64,000 nucleotides of DNA from Pelomonas sp937871895 (GTDB lineage: Bacteria > Pseudomonadota > Gammaproteobacteria > Burkholderiales > Burkholderiaceae_C). The position numbers and the translations under genes were made by a program. Below the pieces are notes generated by a model, which saw only the letters and a list, made by a program, of their open reading frames with translations, did not search any database and was not told the DNA's origin. The DNA is taken from the NCBI RefSeq assembly GCF_046348265.1, contig NZ_JAXMEO010000010.1; one strand, given 5' to 3'. Below are positions 51,901 through 62,356 of this stretch, piece after piece (position 1 is the stretch's first letter; each line of letters opens with the position of its first letter).

Positions 51901-52842
51901 GATGACGTAGCGGATGCCGGGCACCGTCAGCGAGGTCTCGGCCACGTTGGTCGCGAGCACGATGCGGCGTGCACCGTGGGGCTCGAAGACCTTGTTCTGA
52001 TCGGCCTCGGACAGGCGCGAGAACAAGGGCAGGATCTCGACGCCGGGCGGGTGGTGCTTGCGCAGCGCTTCGGCCGCCTCACGGATCTCGCGCTCACCGG
52101 GCAGGAAGACGAGCACGTCGCCCGGCCCGTCGCGCCACAGCTCGTCCACGGCGTCGCAGATGGCATTGTTGAGGTCGTACTCGCGCGATTCCTCAAACGG
52201 CCGGTAGCGCTGCTCAACCGGGAACAAGCGCCCCGACACCATCAGCACCGGCGCCGGGCCCTTGCTCGACTCGAAGTGCTTGGCAAAGCGCTCGGCGTCG
52301 ATGGTGGCCGAGGTAACGATCACCTTCAGGTCCGGCCGGCGCGGCAGCAGCTCGCGCAGGTAGCCGAGCAGGAAGTCGATGTTCAGGCTGCGCTCGTGGG
52401 CCTCGTCGATGATGAGCGTGTCGTAGGCCTTGAGCAGCGGGTCGCTCTGCGTCTCCGCGAGCAGGATGCCGTCGGTCATCAGCTTGACCGAGGCGTCGCG
52501 CGAGAGCCGGTCCTGGAAGCGGACCTTGTAGCCCACCACCTCGCCGAGCGGCGTCTTCAACTCCTCGGCAATGCGCTTGGCCACGCTGCTCGCGGCGATG
52601 CGGCGCGGCTGGGTGTGGCCGATCAGGCGGCCGCCATTGAGCTTGCCCCGGCCCATGGCGAGCGCGATCTTGGGCAACTGCGTGGTCTTGCCCGAACCGG
52701 TCTCGCCGCAGACGATGATGACCTGGTACTCGCGCAGAGCAGCCTCGATCTCGGCGCGGCGGGCCGAGACGGGCAGGCTTTCGGGGAATGAAATGGAAAG
52801 AGCCGACGCGGGACGCCGGCTCTCTTCAGACACGGAACTCAT
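48994..52842 (-). CDS. hrpA: ATP-dependent RNA helicase HrpA
   Basis: This DEAH-box helicase has 1282 residues, the usual size of HrpA. Visible are Walker A GETGSGKTTQLP, the DEAH motif in IIDEAHERSLN, SATIDAERFA, and QAASNQRAGRCGR (motif VI region). The C-terminal half holds the DUF3418 domain typical of HrpA. It acts in mRNA processing and ribosome rescue from stalled collisions. I place the start at the ATG at 52842; the open frame runs to 53112 but through the hairpin repeat and the opposite-strand argA start. Confidence 0.95.
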   Translation of the reverse strand: MSSVSEESRRPASALSISFPESLPVSARRAEIEAALREYQVIIVCGETGSGKTTQLPKIALAMGRGKLNGGRLIGHTQPRRIAASSVAKRIAEELKTPLGEVVGYKVRFQDRLSRDASVKLMTDGILLAETQSDPLLKAYDTLIIDEAHERSLNIDFLLGYLRELLPRRPDLKVIVTSATIDAERFAKHFESSKGPAPVLMVSGRLFPVEQRYRPFEESREYDLNNAICDAVDELWRDGPGDVLVFLPGEREIREAAEALRKHHPPGVEILPLFSRLSEADQNKVFEPHGARRIVLATNVAETSLTVPGIRYVIDPGLARVKRYSYRNKVEQLLIEPVSQAASNQRAGRCGRVSNGICIRLYSEKEFNERPRFTDPEILRSSLAGVILRMKALHLGDVERFPFLEAPRPKAIADGYQLLNELGATDDANELTPLGKELSRLPLDPRVGRMILEARHREALSEVLVIASALSGQDVRDRPQEQAQAADEKHKKFDDEKSEFMGYLKLWKWLDESRGGHGTEHKLSSRKHEALLRENFVSPRRVREWRDVYSQLHTVVAEHGWRLNQSPATYEQVHLSMLAGLLGNIGCKSDDEDWYLGARGIKFYRHPGAHLSKKPGRWIVAAELVDTSRLYGRGLANIEPQWLPPIAGHLIKTQLLEPHWEKKAAEVVALERATLYGIVLYSGKRVNFGRVDAKTAREIFIREGLVGDELPEDLVRQLPFIAHNRRQIAKVEALEHKSRRQDVLVDDELIYAFYDQHLPADVYSGNTLLKWWRVAVKADDKLLQLSQDELMRHEAAGVTSEAFPKIVRLGGVDCAAHYLHQPGDARDGLTVTVPLFALNQVSEERAEWLVPGMLGQKVTALLKSLHQKPRARLTPLPDFVAEFIELSAFGQGGLLDVLLKAVRERTQLAVQRNDFKLEQLQPHLFMNFRVVDEHGRQLGQGRQLAALKAELGGQARTAFQALAALKLPAAAEAPAPAAVVGKGVRAEVIQKKPEPARDVNQTYTDWTFGELPELLEVKKGGQTLIGFPALIDKGVHVEIEVFDEPEVAAAKHRVGLRRLIALQLKEPLKYLDKNIPDLQRMAVLYMPLGTQDELRDQIVGIALDRAFLADPLPTDAISFRQRLDEGRARLNLIAQEVARAVHVALQEFGTASRKLKDARPPKDVQDDIAAQLQRLVPKRFVLETPWQQLQYLPRYLKAITSRLDKLRADPARDAKLMAECKPLEQRWQRRVAELKGVRDGRVEDFRWQLEELRVSLFAQELRTPQPVSVKRLDKVWQQIGQA

Positions 52843-52890
52843 TGAGCCCGCATTCTCCCCTGGGCAACGCTGAACCGCTCCCTCGCGCGC

Positions 52891-53003
52891 AGTGCATCCC
52901 TGCTTTGGGCGGCCTGCGGCGTTGCAAATCCTCGCCATAGCCCGAGCTATGGCTCTGGTTTGCGCCTTGCAGTCCATCCCAAACCAGGGCGCCCTGCATC
53001 GCG
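52891..53003. repeat. Long imperfect hairpin between hrpA and argA
   Basis: The centre is the palindrome GCCATAGCCCGAGCTATGGC. The arms continue outward: TGCTTTGGGCGGCCTGCGGC on the left pairs, with mismatches, with GCGCCTTGCAGTCCATCCCA and AACCAGGGCGCC on the right, giving about 110 bases in all. No open frame in it is believable. It looks like a REP/MITE-type element between divergent genes. Confidence 0.65.
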
Positions 53004-53044
53004 GGTACCGATTCAGCGTCGCCCTTGCCCGAGAATGCGCGCCC

Positions 53045-54394
53045 ATGACTGCCACCAGCTTCGTCTTCCCCCACACCTTCGTCCCGTGGTTTCGGGCGGT
53101 GGCGCCGTACATCCACGCCTACCGAGGCGAGACCTTCGTGGTCGGGATGCCGGGCGAGCTGATCGCCGCAGGCAAGCTCAACAGCTTCGTGCAGGACCTG
53201 GCCATCATGCACGCCATGGGCATCAAGATCGTGTTGGCGCACGGCTTCCGGCCCCAGGTGAACGAGCAGCTCGCGGCCAAGGGCCAACCCGCCCGCTACA
53301 GCCATGGCCTGCGCATCACCGACGCCGTGGCGCTGGACTGCGCGCAGGAGGCCGCCGGCCAGCTGCGCTTCGAGATTGAAGCCGCCTTCAGCCAGGGCCT
53401 GCCCAACACGCCCATGGCCAATGCCACGGTGCGCGTGGTCTCGGGCAATTTCCTCACGGCCCGCCCGGTCGGCATCGTGGACGGCGTGGACTTCCAGCAC
53501 TCGGGCCTGGTGCGCCGCGTGGACGCTGCCGCCATCCAGCGCGCCATCGACACCGGCGCCATCGTGCTGCTGTCGCCCTTCGGCTTCTCGCCCACCGGCG
53601 AGGCCTTCAACCTGACGATGGAAGACGTGGCCACCTCCACGGCCATCGCCCTGCAGGCCGACAAGCTGGTCTTCGTTTGCGAGTCTGCCGGCGTGCCCGA
53701 GGACCCGAACGACCCCGAAAGCGCGGTGGACACCGAACTGGCCCTGGCCGACGCCGAGCGCATGCTCGCCAACAGCCCGCCCTACCCGTCGCCCAAGGAG
53801 GCGATGTTCTACCTGCGGCATTGCGCCCGCGCCTGCCGGGCGGGCGTCGAGCGCTCGCACATCATCCCGTTCAGTGTGGACGGCGCCCTGCTCCAGGAGG
53901 TCTACACCCACGACGGCATCGGCACCATGGTGGTCGATGAAAAGCTGGAAAGCCTGCGCGAGGCCACGTCCGACGATGTCGGCGGCATCATTGCCTTGAT
54001 CGACCCCTTCGAGCGCGACGGCACGATGGTCAAGCGCGATCGGAATGAAATCGAACGCGATATCCAGGCCTATACCGTCATCGAGCACGATGGCGTGATC
54101 TTCGGCTGCGCCGCGCTGTTCCCGTATGTCGAGGCCCATACCGCCGAAATGGCCGCTCTCACGGTTTCGGCCGAGGTGCAGGGCCAGGGCGATGGTGACC
54201 GCCTGCTCAAGCGCATCGAGCAGCGCGCCAAATCCATGGGCCTGGAAAGCATATTCGTGCTGACCACCCGCACCATGCACTGGTTCATCAAGCGCGGCTT
54301 CCAGACAGTCGACCCAGAATGGCTGCCCGAGGAGCGCAAGCGCAAATACAACTGGGACCGCCGCTCGCAAGTCCTTGTGAAGCGCCTGACTTGA
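53045..54394 (+). CDS. argA: N-acetylglutamate synthase (ArgA)
   Basis: ArgA makes N-acetylglutamate, the first step of arginine synthesis. The 449-residue protein has an amino-acid-kinase-like domain (residues about 20-280; KIVLAHGFRPQVNEQLAAKG, VDGVDFQHSGLVRRVD) and a C-terminal GNAT acetyltransferase domain (AALTVSAEVQGQGDGDRLLK, LTTRTMHWFIKRGF). The kinase-like domain is regulatory and binds arginine. The ATG at 53045 is chosen; the upstream frame translates the hairpin repeat. Confidence 0.95.
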   Translation: MTATSFVFPHTFVPWFRAVAPYIHAYRGETFVVGMPGELIAAGKLNSFVQDLAIMHAMGIKIVLAHGFRPQVNEQLAAKGQPARYSHGLRITDAVALDCAQEAAGQLRFEIEAAFSQGLPNTPMANATVRVVSGNFLTARPVGIVDGVDFQHSGLVRRVDAAAIQRAIDTGAIVLLSPFGFSPTGEAFNLTMEDVATSTAIALQADKLVFVCESAGVPEDPNDPESAVDTELALADAERMLANSPPYPSPKEAMFYLRHCARACRAGVERSHIIPFSVDGALLQEVYTHDGIGTMVVDEKLESLREATSDDVGGIIALIDPFERDGTMVKRDRNEIERDIQAYTVIEHDGVIFGCAALFPYVEAHTAEMAALTVSAEVQGQGDGDRLLKRIEQRAKSMGLESIFVLTTRTMHWFIKRGFQTVDPEWLPEERKRKYNWDRRSQVLVKRLT

Positions 54395-54443
54395 TTGGCC
54401 GGGCTACATTGCCCGCCAAATTGCTGTTGAAAAGGAATCCACC

Positions 54444-54722
54444 ATGAGCCGCACCGTCCAATGCGCCTACCTCAAGAAGGAAGCGCCGGGCCTTGATTTC
54501 CCGACCTATCCCGCCCATACCGATCTCGGCAAGCGAATCTGGAATGAAGTCAGCAAGGAGGCTTGGGCCGCCTGGATGAAGCACCAGACCATGCTCGTCA
54601 ATGAGAACCGTCTGAATTTGGCCGACCAGCGCGCCCGCCAATATCTGTCCCGCCAGATGGAACAGTTCTTCTTTGGCGACGGAGGCGACAAACCGGCGGG
54701 ATATGTCCCGCCGGCCGCTTGA
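54444..54722 (+). CDS. yggX: Fe(II)-trafficking protein YggX
   Basis: The 92-residue protein matches YggX over its whole length: RTVQCAYLKKEAPGLDFPTY, GKRIWNEVSKEAWAAWMKHQ and TMLVNENRLNLADQRARQYL. It protects iron-sulfur enzymes against oxidation. The end of the gene contains a perfect 9-base hairpin (CCGGCGGGA/TCCCGCCGG, 54693-54714) within the coding sequence. It lies 49 bases after argA. Confidence 0.96.
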   Translation: MSRTVQCAYLKKEAPGLDFPTYPAHTDLGKRIWNEVSKEAWAAWMKHQTMLVNENRLNLADQRARQYLSRQMEQFFFGDGGDKPAGYVPPAA

Positions 54723-54885
54723 AGCGCCAAGGCAACAGCGAACCCAGGGTTTCCCTTTGAGTGGGAGGGTGCCGCCAGTATCAAATGTGGCATAAACCAC
54801 GATTCAATACTTGCGATACCCAGTGGGCTTGGATTAAATTCCGCCCATCCAGATATTGGACCTTCGCAGAAAAGGGATTCAGACC

Positions 54886-55182
54886 ATGTCCTCGCTGAAA
54901 GAACTCCTGGCGCAACGCGCCGCGCTTGACGAACAGATCAGCCAAACCAAGGACCGCGAGCGTTCCGACGCAATTGCCAAGGTCAAGACGCTGATGTCCG
55001 AATACGGCCTGACGCTGGCCGACCTGAGCACCCGTGCACCGCGCGCGGTGAAGGTTTCCAAAGTGGCGCCCAAATATCGCAACCAAGCCACCGGCGAAAC
55101 CTGGAGCGGCCGTGGCTTGCAGCCCAAGTGGCTGAAAGCGGCCATCGCAGGCGGCGCCAAGCTGACCGACTTCGCCATCTGA
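54886..55182 (+). CDS. H-NS-family DNA-binding protein
   Basis: The 98-residue protein has an N-terminal coiled-coil dimer region (SLKELLAQRAALDEQI) and the C-terminal H-NS DNA-binding domain: PKYRNQATGETWSGRGLQPK followed by WLKAAIAGGAKLTDF. The R-G-(L/K/R) turn fits the minor-groove-binding loop (here WSGRGLQPKW). H-NS-like proteins silence AT-rich, recently acquired DNA. I chose the ATG at 54886; an in-frame TTG at 54856 is less likely. A strong terminator follows. It may silence low-GC regions such as the bacteriocin genes at 45 kb. Confidence 0.93.
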   Translation: MSSLKELLAQRAALDEQISQTKDRERSDAIAKVKTLMSEYGLTLADLSTRAPRAVKVSKVAPKYRNQATGETWSGRGLQPKWLKAAIAGGAKLTDFAI

Positions 55183-55227
55183 GCTTCGCGCCACGAGCGC
55201 CTGCGCCCCCAGGGCGCTGACACCTCA

Positions 55228-55255
55228 GGCCACCCGCGCGGTGGCCTTTTGTTTT
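55228..55255 (+). terminator. Rho-independent terminator after the H-NS-like gene
   Basis: A 7-base stem GGCCACC/GGTGGCC with a CGCGC loop is followed by TTTTGTTTT. It lies 45 bases after the stop codon and just before dnaG. Confidence 0.85.
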
Positions 55256-55285
55256 GGGGCCAACGCGCCCCGATAGACTCGCGCC

Positions 55286-57148
55286 GTGATCCCGCCTGGC
55301 TTCGTCCACGACCTGCTTGCCCGCACCGACATCGTCGAGGTCGTCGGCCGGCATGTCGAGCTGAAAAAGGCCGGCATCAACCACAAGGGGCTCTGTCCCT
55401 TTCATGGCGAGAAAACACCCAGCTTCATCGTCAGCGCCAGCCGCCAGACCTATCACTGTTTTGGCTGTGGCGTGCACGGCAACGCGATCGGGTTTTTGAT
55501 GGAGCACACCGGCGCCGGTTTTGTGGAGGCGGTGGAAGACCTCGCGCAACGCGTCGGCATGGTGGTGCCGCAAGACGAACGCAGCGTTGAAGAGCGTGAG
55601 CGCGCCAAGGCACAAAAAGCCCGCCAGATCACCCTGACCGACGTCTTGGCCCGGGCCGGCGATCATTACCGCGCCCAGCTGAAGAAAACACCGCGTGCGG
55701 TCGAATACCTGAAACGCCGCGGCCTCACCGGCCAGATCGCCAAACAATTCGGCCTGGGTTATGCGCCCGAGGGCTGGCGCACGCTGGCCAGCGCCTTCCC
55801 CGCTTATGACGACCCGCTGCTGGTCGAAGCCGGCCTGGTGATCACGCCGGAAGCCAGCGACGCGCAGGAGCAAAAGCGCTATGACCGTTTCCGTGACCGG
55901 GTGATGTTTCCGATCCGAAACGTCCAGGGAGAAACCATTGGATTTGGCGGCCGCGTGCTGGATCGTGGCGAACCCAAATACCTCAACTCTCCAGAAACCC
56001 CCGTCTTCCACAAGGGACGCGAACTCTATGGGCTTTTCGAGGGGCGCACCGGCATGCGGCAGCGCGGTTATGCGCTGGTTGTCGAGGGGTATATGGACGT
56101 CGTGGCTCTGGCCCAGCATGGTTTCGAAAACGCCGTTGCCACCTTGGGCACTGCCTGCACGGCCGAGCATGTGCAAAAGCTGTTTCGATTCACCGACTCG
56201 GTGGTGTTCAGCTTCGATGGCGACGCCGCCGGCCGCCGCGCGGCAGGCCGGGCGCTGGAGGCTGCCCTGCCCCACGCGACCGAACAGCGGACCATCCGCT
56301 TCCTCTTCCTGCCCACCGAGCACGACCCGGACTCCTACGTGCGCGACCTCGGGGCCGAAGCTTTCGAACGCGCGGTCGAGGCAGCCTTGCCGCTGTCGCG
56401 CCAGCTGCTGCAGGTCAGCAGCGAAGGCTGTGATCTGGCCGGCCCCGAGGGCCGAGCCCGCATGCTGGCCACGGCTCGCCCGCTGTGGAGCCTGCTGCCG
56501 GACGACGGCCTGCTCAAGCGCCAGATCCTGGGTGAACTGGCCCGCGCCGCGCAGTTGCCCGAAGAGGAATTGCGAGCCCTCTGGTCTGGCCAGCCCACAC
56601 GGCCCGATGGCGCCCGCCCACCCGCCGCCGACAGCGCCAGGCGCCCCGGACGCGCGGCCCCTCTCCAGCGCGCCGCAGCGCCGCGCGGCGCTCGCCGCTC
56701 GCCCGCCAAGGCGGCAGACCACGCGGTGCGCTTGCTGCTGCAGCACAACGAGCTATGGGCCGACCTGAGCCCGGACGACCACCACCTGCTGCACGACCTG
56801 CCCGAGCCTCACGGCCCGCTGATCGCCTGGTTGGAGCGGCATTTGCTGCACCACGGGCCCAGCGCCTGGGCGACCATCGATGCCGGCTTGCGCGCCGACG
56901 GGCTCGGCGACACGCTGGCCCCGCTGCTGCGCTCTGCCGCCGGCGTGGTCGAGGAGACGCAGCCCCAGGCCGACCTTCAGGCCGCGCTGCGGCTGCTGTG
57001 GCTGGCGCAAGTCAAGGCCGAAACCGAGGCCTTGCTCGCCGGCGGACTGCAGGGCGACGCCGACCGGCGCCGCTACCAGGAGTTGCTGCAACGAACCGCC
57101 GAGCTGCGGGCCACCGCCGCCCCGGAGGCGCCTGACGGCACCAAATAG
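55286..57148 (+). CDS. dnaG: DNA primase
   Basis: DnaG makes RNA primers at the replication fork. The 620-residue protein begins with the CHC2 zinc ribbon (CPFHGEKTPSF, then YHCFGCGVHGNAI), followed by the catalytic core (FPIRNVQGETIGFGGRVLDR), the TOPRIM domain (VVEGYMDVVALAQHGF, FSFDGDAAGRRA) and a C-terminal helicase-binding domain. A Pro/Ala/Arg-rich linker separates the last two. The start is GTG at 55286, close behind the terminator. It is followed by rpoD, as in many proteobacteria. Confidence 0.97.
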   Translation: MIPPGFVHDLLARTDIVEVVGRHVELKKAGINHKGLCPFHGEKTPSFIVSASRQTYHCFGCGVHGNAIGFLMEHTGAGFVEAVEDLAQRVGMVVPQDERSVEERERAKAQKARQITLTDVLARAGDHYRAQLKKTPRAVEYLKRRGLTGQIAKQFGLGYAPEGWRTLASAFPAYDDPLLVEAGLVITPEASDAQEQKRYDRFRDRVMFPIRNVQGETIGFGGRVLDRGEPKYLNSPETPVFHKGRELYGLFEGRTGMRQRGYALVVEGYMDVVALAQHGFENAVATLGTACTAEHVQKLFRFTDSVVFSFDGDAAGRRAAGRALEAALPHATEQRTIRFLFLPTEHDPDSYVRDLGAEAFERAVEAALPLSRQLLQVSSEGCDLAGPEGRARMLATARPLWSLLPDDGLLKRQILGELARAAQLPEEELRALWSGQPTRPDGARPPAADSARRPGRAAPLQRAAAPRGARRSPAKAADHAVRLLLQHNELWADLSPDDHHLLHDLPEPHGPLIAWLERHLLHHGPSAWATIDAGLRADGLGDTLAPLLRSAAGVVEETQPQADLQAALRLLWLAQVKAETEALLAGGLQGDADRRRYQELLQRTAELRATAAPEAPDGTK

Positions 57149-57447
57149 GCCATAATGCCGCTCTTTCGCGCGCGTCAACAAGAGTGACGGCAGAGCAGTG
57201 CCGGCCCCGGCCACCCAGCGACACTGGGCACCCAAAGCGGTATGAAAGGCCACCCTTTCCGCCACCTCTGCACACCAAACGATCACGCCAGCCTTGTTCG
57301 CGCCACGCCACGGCATCGTTCGTGACGCATGAGAGCCGCCGCAGGCCGCCCCGCCAGCTTTATCGCTAGGCCCGGGGGCCCCGGTGGCTGCTGCATTTCT
57401 GCGCCAGAACCAACGCCGACCTGACTGCCGCCCGCTTAAGGATTTGC

Positions 57448-59733
<2,286 letters not shown>

Positions 59734-59753
59734 CCCTTTTTCGCTTCGCCCAA

Positions 59754-59777
59754 GGGCCGGCTTTGCCGGCCCTTTTT
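59754..59777 (+). terminator. Rho-independent terminator of rpoD
   Basis: A perfect 8-base stem GGGCCGGC/GCCGGCCC with a TTT loop is followed directly by TTTTT. It lies 20 bases after the rpoD stop. Confidence 0.93.
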
Positions 59778-59805
59778 CATGGCCCTGCCCCGTAAACTTC
59801 CGGCA

Positions 59806-60777
59806 ATGACCGACTTGCGCGACCGCACTGTCCTCTTCGCCGATCTGCGCGGCAGCACAGGGCTGTACGAGGCGCTCGGCAACGCTGCGGCCAGCAGCGC
59901 CATCACCCAGGCCATCAGCCAGGTGGGCGAATCGGTCACCGAGGCGGGCGGCATCGTCATCAAGACTCTGGGCGACGGCCTGATGGCCGCGTTCGACACC
60001 CCCCGTGACGGTGTGCGCGCCGCGCAGCGCATGCAGGACCAGATCGAGCGACTGGTGCTGCGCGGCCAGCAGCAGGGCCAGCCCGCCATGCTCGCCCTGC
60101 GCTTGCAGATCGCGCTGGCGCGCGGTGAGGTGGTGGAGGTGGGGGGCGATTGCTTCGGCGACGCGGTCAATGTGGCCGCACGCCTGATCGACCACGCGGG
60201 CGACAGCGAAACACTGATCACCGCCGAAGTGCTGACCGGCCTGCACCACACCCTCAAGGCGCGCTTTCGAAGTCTGGACCGCATCCCCGTGCGCGGCCGG
60301 GCCGAGCCCGTGCACGTCTACCGCATGGACCTCGCCCACTCGCAGCTCGGCGATGCCGCCACGCAGTTTGGCGAGCCGATGGCCAGCACTGAGCCCGATG
60401 GCATCCGCCTGGTCTGGCGTGACCTGGACCGCGTCTTTGACCTGGCCGCGCTGCCCATCGTGCTCGGACGCAGCGTGCAGGCCACTTACTGCATCACCGA
60501 TGCCCGCGTGTCGCGCTCGCATGCGCGCATCGACTGGCAAGGCAGCAGCTTCTCGCTGACCGACCTCAGCTACAACGGCACCTATGTGCGCTTTGGCCCG
60601 AGCGGCGAGCTCCTCAGCCTCAAGCGCGGTAGCTGCACCTTGCACGGCGCCGGTGCCATCGGCCTGGGTAGCCCGCCGGGGGACGACCAATCGCCCACCG
60701 TGCACTTCGAGATCCTGCGCTTCGCCGACACCGTGCCCCAGGTGCTGCACCACGGCGCCCCCAAGACGCGTTCCTGA
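59806..60777 (+). CDS. Class III adenylate cyclase fused to an FHA domain
   Basis: The 323-residue protein has a class III nucleotide cyclase domain (residues about 1-175) with both metal-binding aspartates (VLFADLRGSTG and KTLGDGLMAAF), the substrate-specificity Lys and Asp (VIKTLGDG; CFGDAVNVAAR) and the transition-state Asn/Arg in the last motif. It should therefore be active and adenylate-specific. The C-terminal half is an FHA domain (LGRSVQATYCITDARVSRSH, LTDLSYNGTYVRF), which binds phosphothreonine. There is no membrane span. It lies five bases before hemH. Confidence 0.88.
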   Translation: MTDLRDRTVLFADLRGSTGLYEALGNAAASSAITQAISQVGESVTEAGGIVIKTLGDGLMAAFDTPRDGVRAAQRMQDQIERLVLRGQQQGQPAMLALRLQIALARGEVVEVGGDCFGDAVNVAARLIDHAGDSETLITAEVLTGLHHTLKARFRSLDRIPVRGRAEPVHVYRMDLAHSQLGDAATQFGEPMASTEPDGIRLVWRDLDRVFDLAALPIVLGRSVQATYCITDARVSRSHARIDWQGSSFSLTDLSYNGTYVRFGPSGELLSLKRGSCTLHGAGAIGLGSPPGDDQSPTVHFEILRFADTVPQVLHHGAPKTRS

Positions 60778-60782
60778 GCCCC

Positions 60783-61895
60783 ATGCCTTTTCGTCCTGAA
60801 CCGCCGTTCACGCACGGCGCCACGCCCGCAGGCCCCATCGACACCGACACGGCCGTCCTGCTGTGCAACCTTGGCACGCCGGACGCGCCCACCGCGCCTG
60901 CGCTGCGCCGTTACCTGGCCCAGTTCCTGGCCGATCCACGGGTCGTCGAGATCTCGCGTGCGCTGTGGATGCCGATCCTGCACGGCATCATCCTGCGCGT
61001 CAGGCCGGCCAAGTCGGCCGCCAAGTACGCCAGCGTCTGGCTGGCCGAGGGCTCGCCGCTCAAGGTGCACACCGAGCGTCAGGCCAAGCTGCTGCAGGGC
61101 GTGCTGGGCGAGCGCGGCCACCGTGTGCGCGTGGCCTATGCGATGCGCTACGGCAGCCCGGCGGTGGGGGACCAACTCGACGCTCTCAAGCGTGAAGGCA
61201 TTCGCCGCGTGCTGGTGCTGCCGGCCTACCCGCAGTACTCCGGCGCCACCACGGCGAGCGTGATTGATGCGGTGGCGGAGTGGTCGCTGCAAACGCGCCA
61301 CGTGCCCGAGTGGCGCTTCATCAACCGCTACCACGACGACCCCGGCTACATCCAGGCCCTGGCCACCACCGTGCGCGAGCACTGGGCGCGCGAAGGGCGC
61401 GGCGACCGCCTGGTGATGAGCTTCCACGGCATGCCCGAGCGCACGCTCAAGCTCGGCGACCCCTACCACTGCGAGTGCCTCAAGACCGGCCGTCTGCTGG
61501 CGGAGGCGCTGGGGCTCGCAGCGGATCAATGGCAAGTCACTTTCCAGAGCCGCTTCGGCAAAGCCAAGTGGCTGGAGCCCTACACCGAACCCACGCTCGT
61601 CAAGCTGGCGCGCAGTGGCGTGAAGCGGGTGGACGTGATCTGCCCCGGTTTTGCGGCCGACTGCCTCGAGACGCTGGAAGAGATCAACCAGGAGGCGCGC
61701 GCTGCTTTCCTCAAGGCGGGCGGCGAGGGCTTCGCCTACATCCCTTGCCTCAATGACCACCCGGCCAGCAGCCGCCTGCTGGCCGACCTGGCCGAGCGCC
61801 ACCTGCAGGGCTGGCCCACGCGCGAGCCGGCACCGACCGCCGACGGCCGCGCCCTACAAGCCCGACGCGCGCGCGACGCTGGCGCTTCAGCCTGA
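60783..61895 (+). CDS. hemH: Ferrochelatase
   Basis: HemH inserts iron into protoporphyrin IX. The 370-residue protein shows AVLLCNLGTPDAPTAPALRR, the active-site His in MSFHGMPERTLKLGDPYHCE, FQSRFGKAKWLEPYTEPTL and the acidic GFAADCLETLEEI. The length is typical. The ATG is five bases after the cyclase-FHA stop, and the stop overlaps the next start as TGATG, so the three genes are probably one operon. Confidence 0.97.
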   Translation: MPFRPEPPFTHGATPAGPIDTDTAVLLCNLGTPDAPTAPALRRYLAQFLADPRVVEISRALWMPILHGIILRVRPAKSAAKYASVWLAEGSPLKVHTERQAKLLQGVLGERGHRVRVAYAMRYGSPAVGDQLDALKREGIRRVLVLPAYPQYSGATTASVIDAVAEWSLQTRHVPEWRFINRYHDDPGYIQALATTVREHWAREGRGDRLVMSFHGMPERTLKLGDPYHCECLKTGRLLAEALGLAADQWQVTFQSRFGKAKWLEPYTEPTLVKLARSGVKRVDVICPGFAADCLETLEEINQEARAAFLKAGGEGFAYIPCLNDHPASSRLLADLAERHLQGWPTREPAPTADGRALQARRARDAGASA

Positions 61896-62317
61896 TGGCG
61901 GCCGAGCCCCTGGAGGCCATGCGCCTCGACAAATGGCTGTGGGCCGCACGTTTCTACAAAACGCGGGCGCTGGCGGTGGACGAGATCAACCTCGGCCGCG
62001 TGCGCGTCAACGGCCAGCCCGTCAAACCGGCGCGCGAGGTGCGGCCGGGGGACCTGCTGCACATCCGTCAGGGGATGCTGGAACGCGAAGTGGAGGTGCT
62101 CAAACTGTCATCGATGCGCGGGCCTGCACCTATCGCGCAGACCCTGTATGTCGAGACAGAATCCAGCCGCCTCAAGCGCGAGGCCGCCGCGGAGGCCCGA
62201 CGCCTCGCGCCCGAGCCCGCCGCCACCCTGACCCAGGGCCGCCCGACCAAACAGGACCGGCGCCGGCTCGCCGACTGGAACCGCTGGTCGGCCGAACTTC
62301 CGCACGACCCTGAGTAG
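61895..62317 (+). CDS. hslR: Hsp15-like S4-domain RNA-binding heat-shock protein
   Basis: The 140-residue protein has an S4 domain (MRLDKWLWAARFYKTRALAV, RVRVNGQPVKPAREVRPGDL) at residues 9-70 and a basic C-terminal tail (TKQDRRRLADWNRW). This matches Hsp15, which binds free 50S subunits carrying nascent chains after heat shock. Its start overlaps the hemH stop by one base. The next-but-one gene, grpE, is also heat-shock related. Confidence 0.92.
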   Translation: MAAEPLEAMRLDKWLWAARFYKTRALAVDEINLGRVRVNGQPVKPAREVRPGDLLHIRQGMLEREVEVLKLSSMRGPAPIAQTLYVETESSRLKREAAAEARRLAPEPAATLTQGRPTKQDRRRLADWNRWSAELPHDPE

Positions 62318-62356
62318 TTTTCGGGCCCTTCCCTACTCCGCCCCGCCTTCCCCGCC

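Noticed and set aside
52843..53112. A 90-residue N-terminal extension of HrpA
   Set aside because: It would translate the hairpin repeat and overlap the argA start on the other strand. The conserved HrpA sequence starts after the ATG at 52842.
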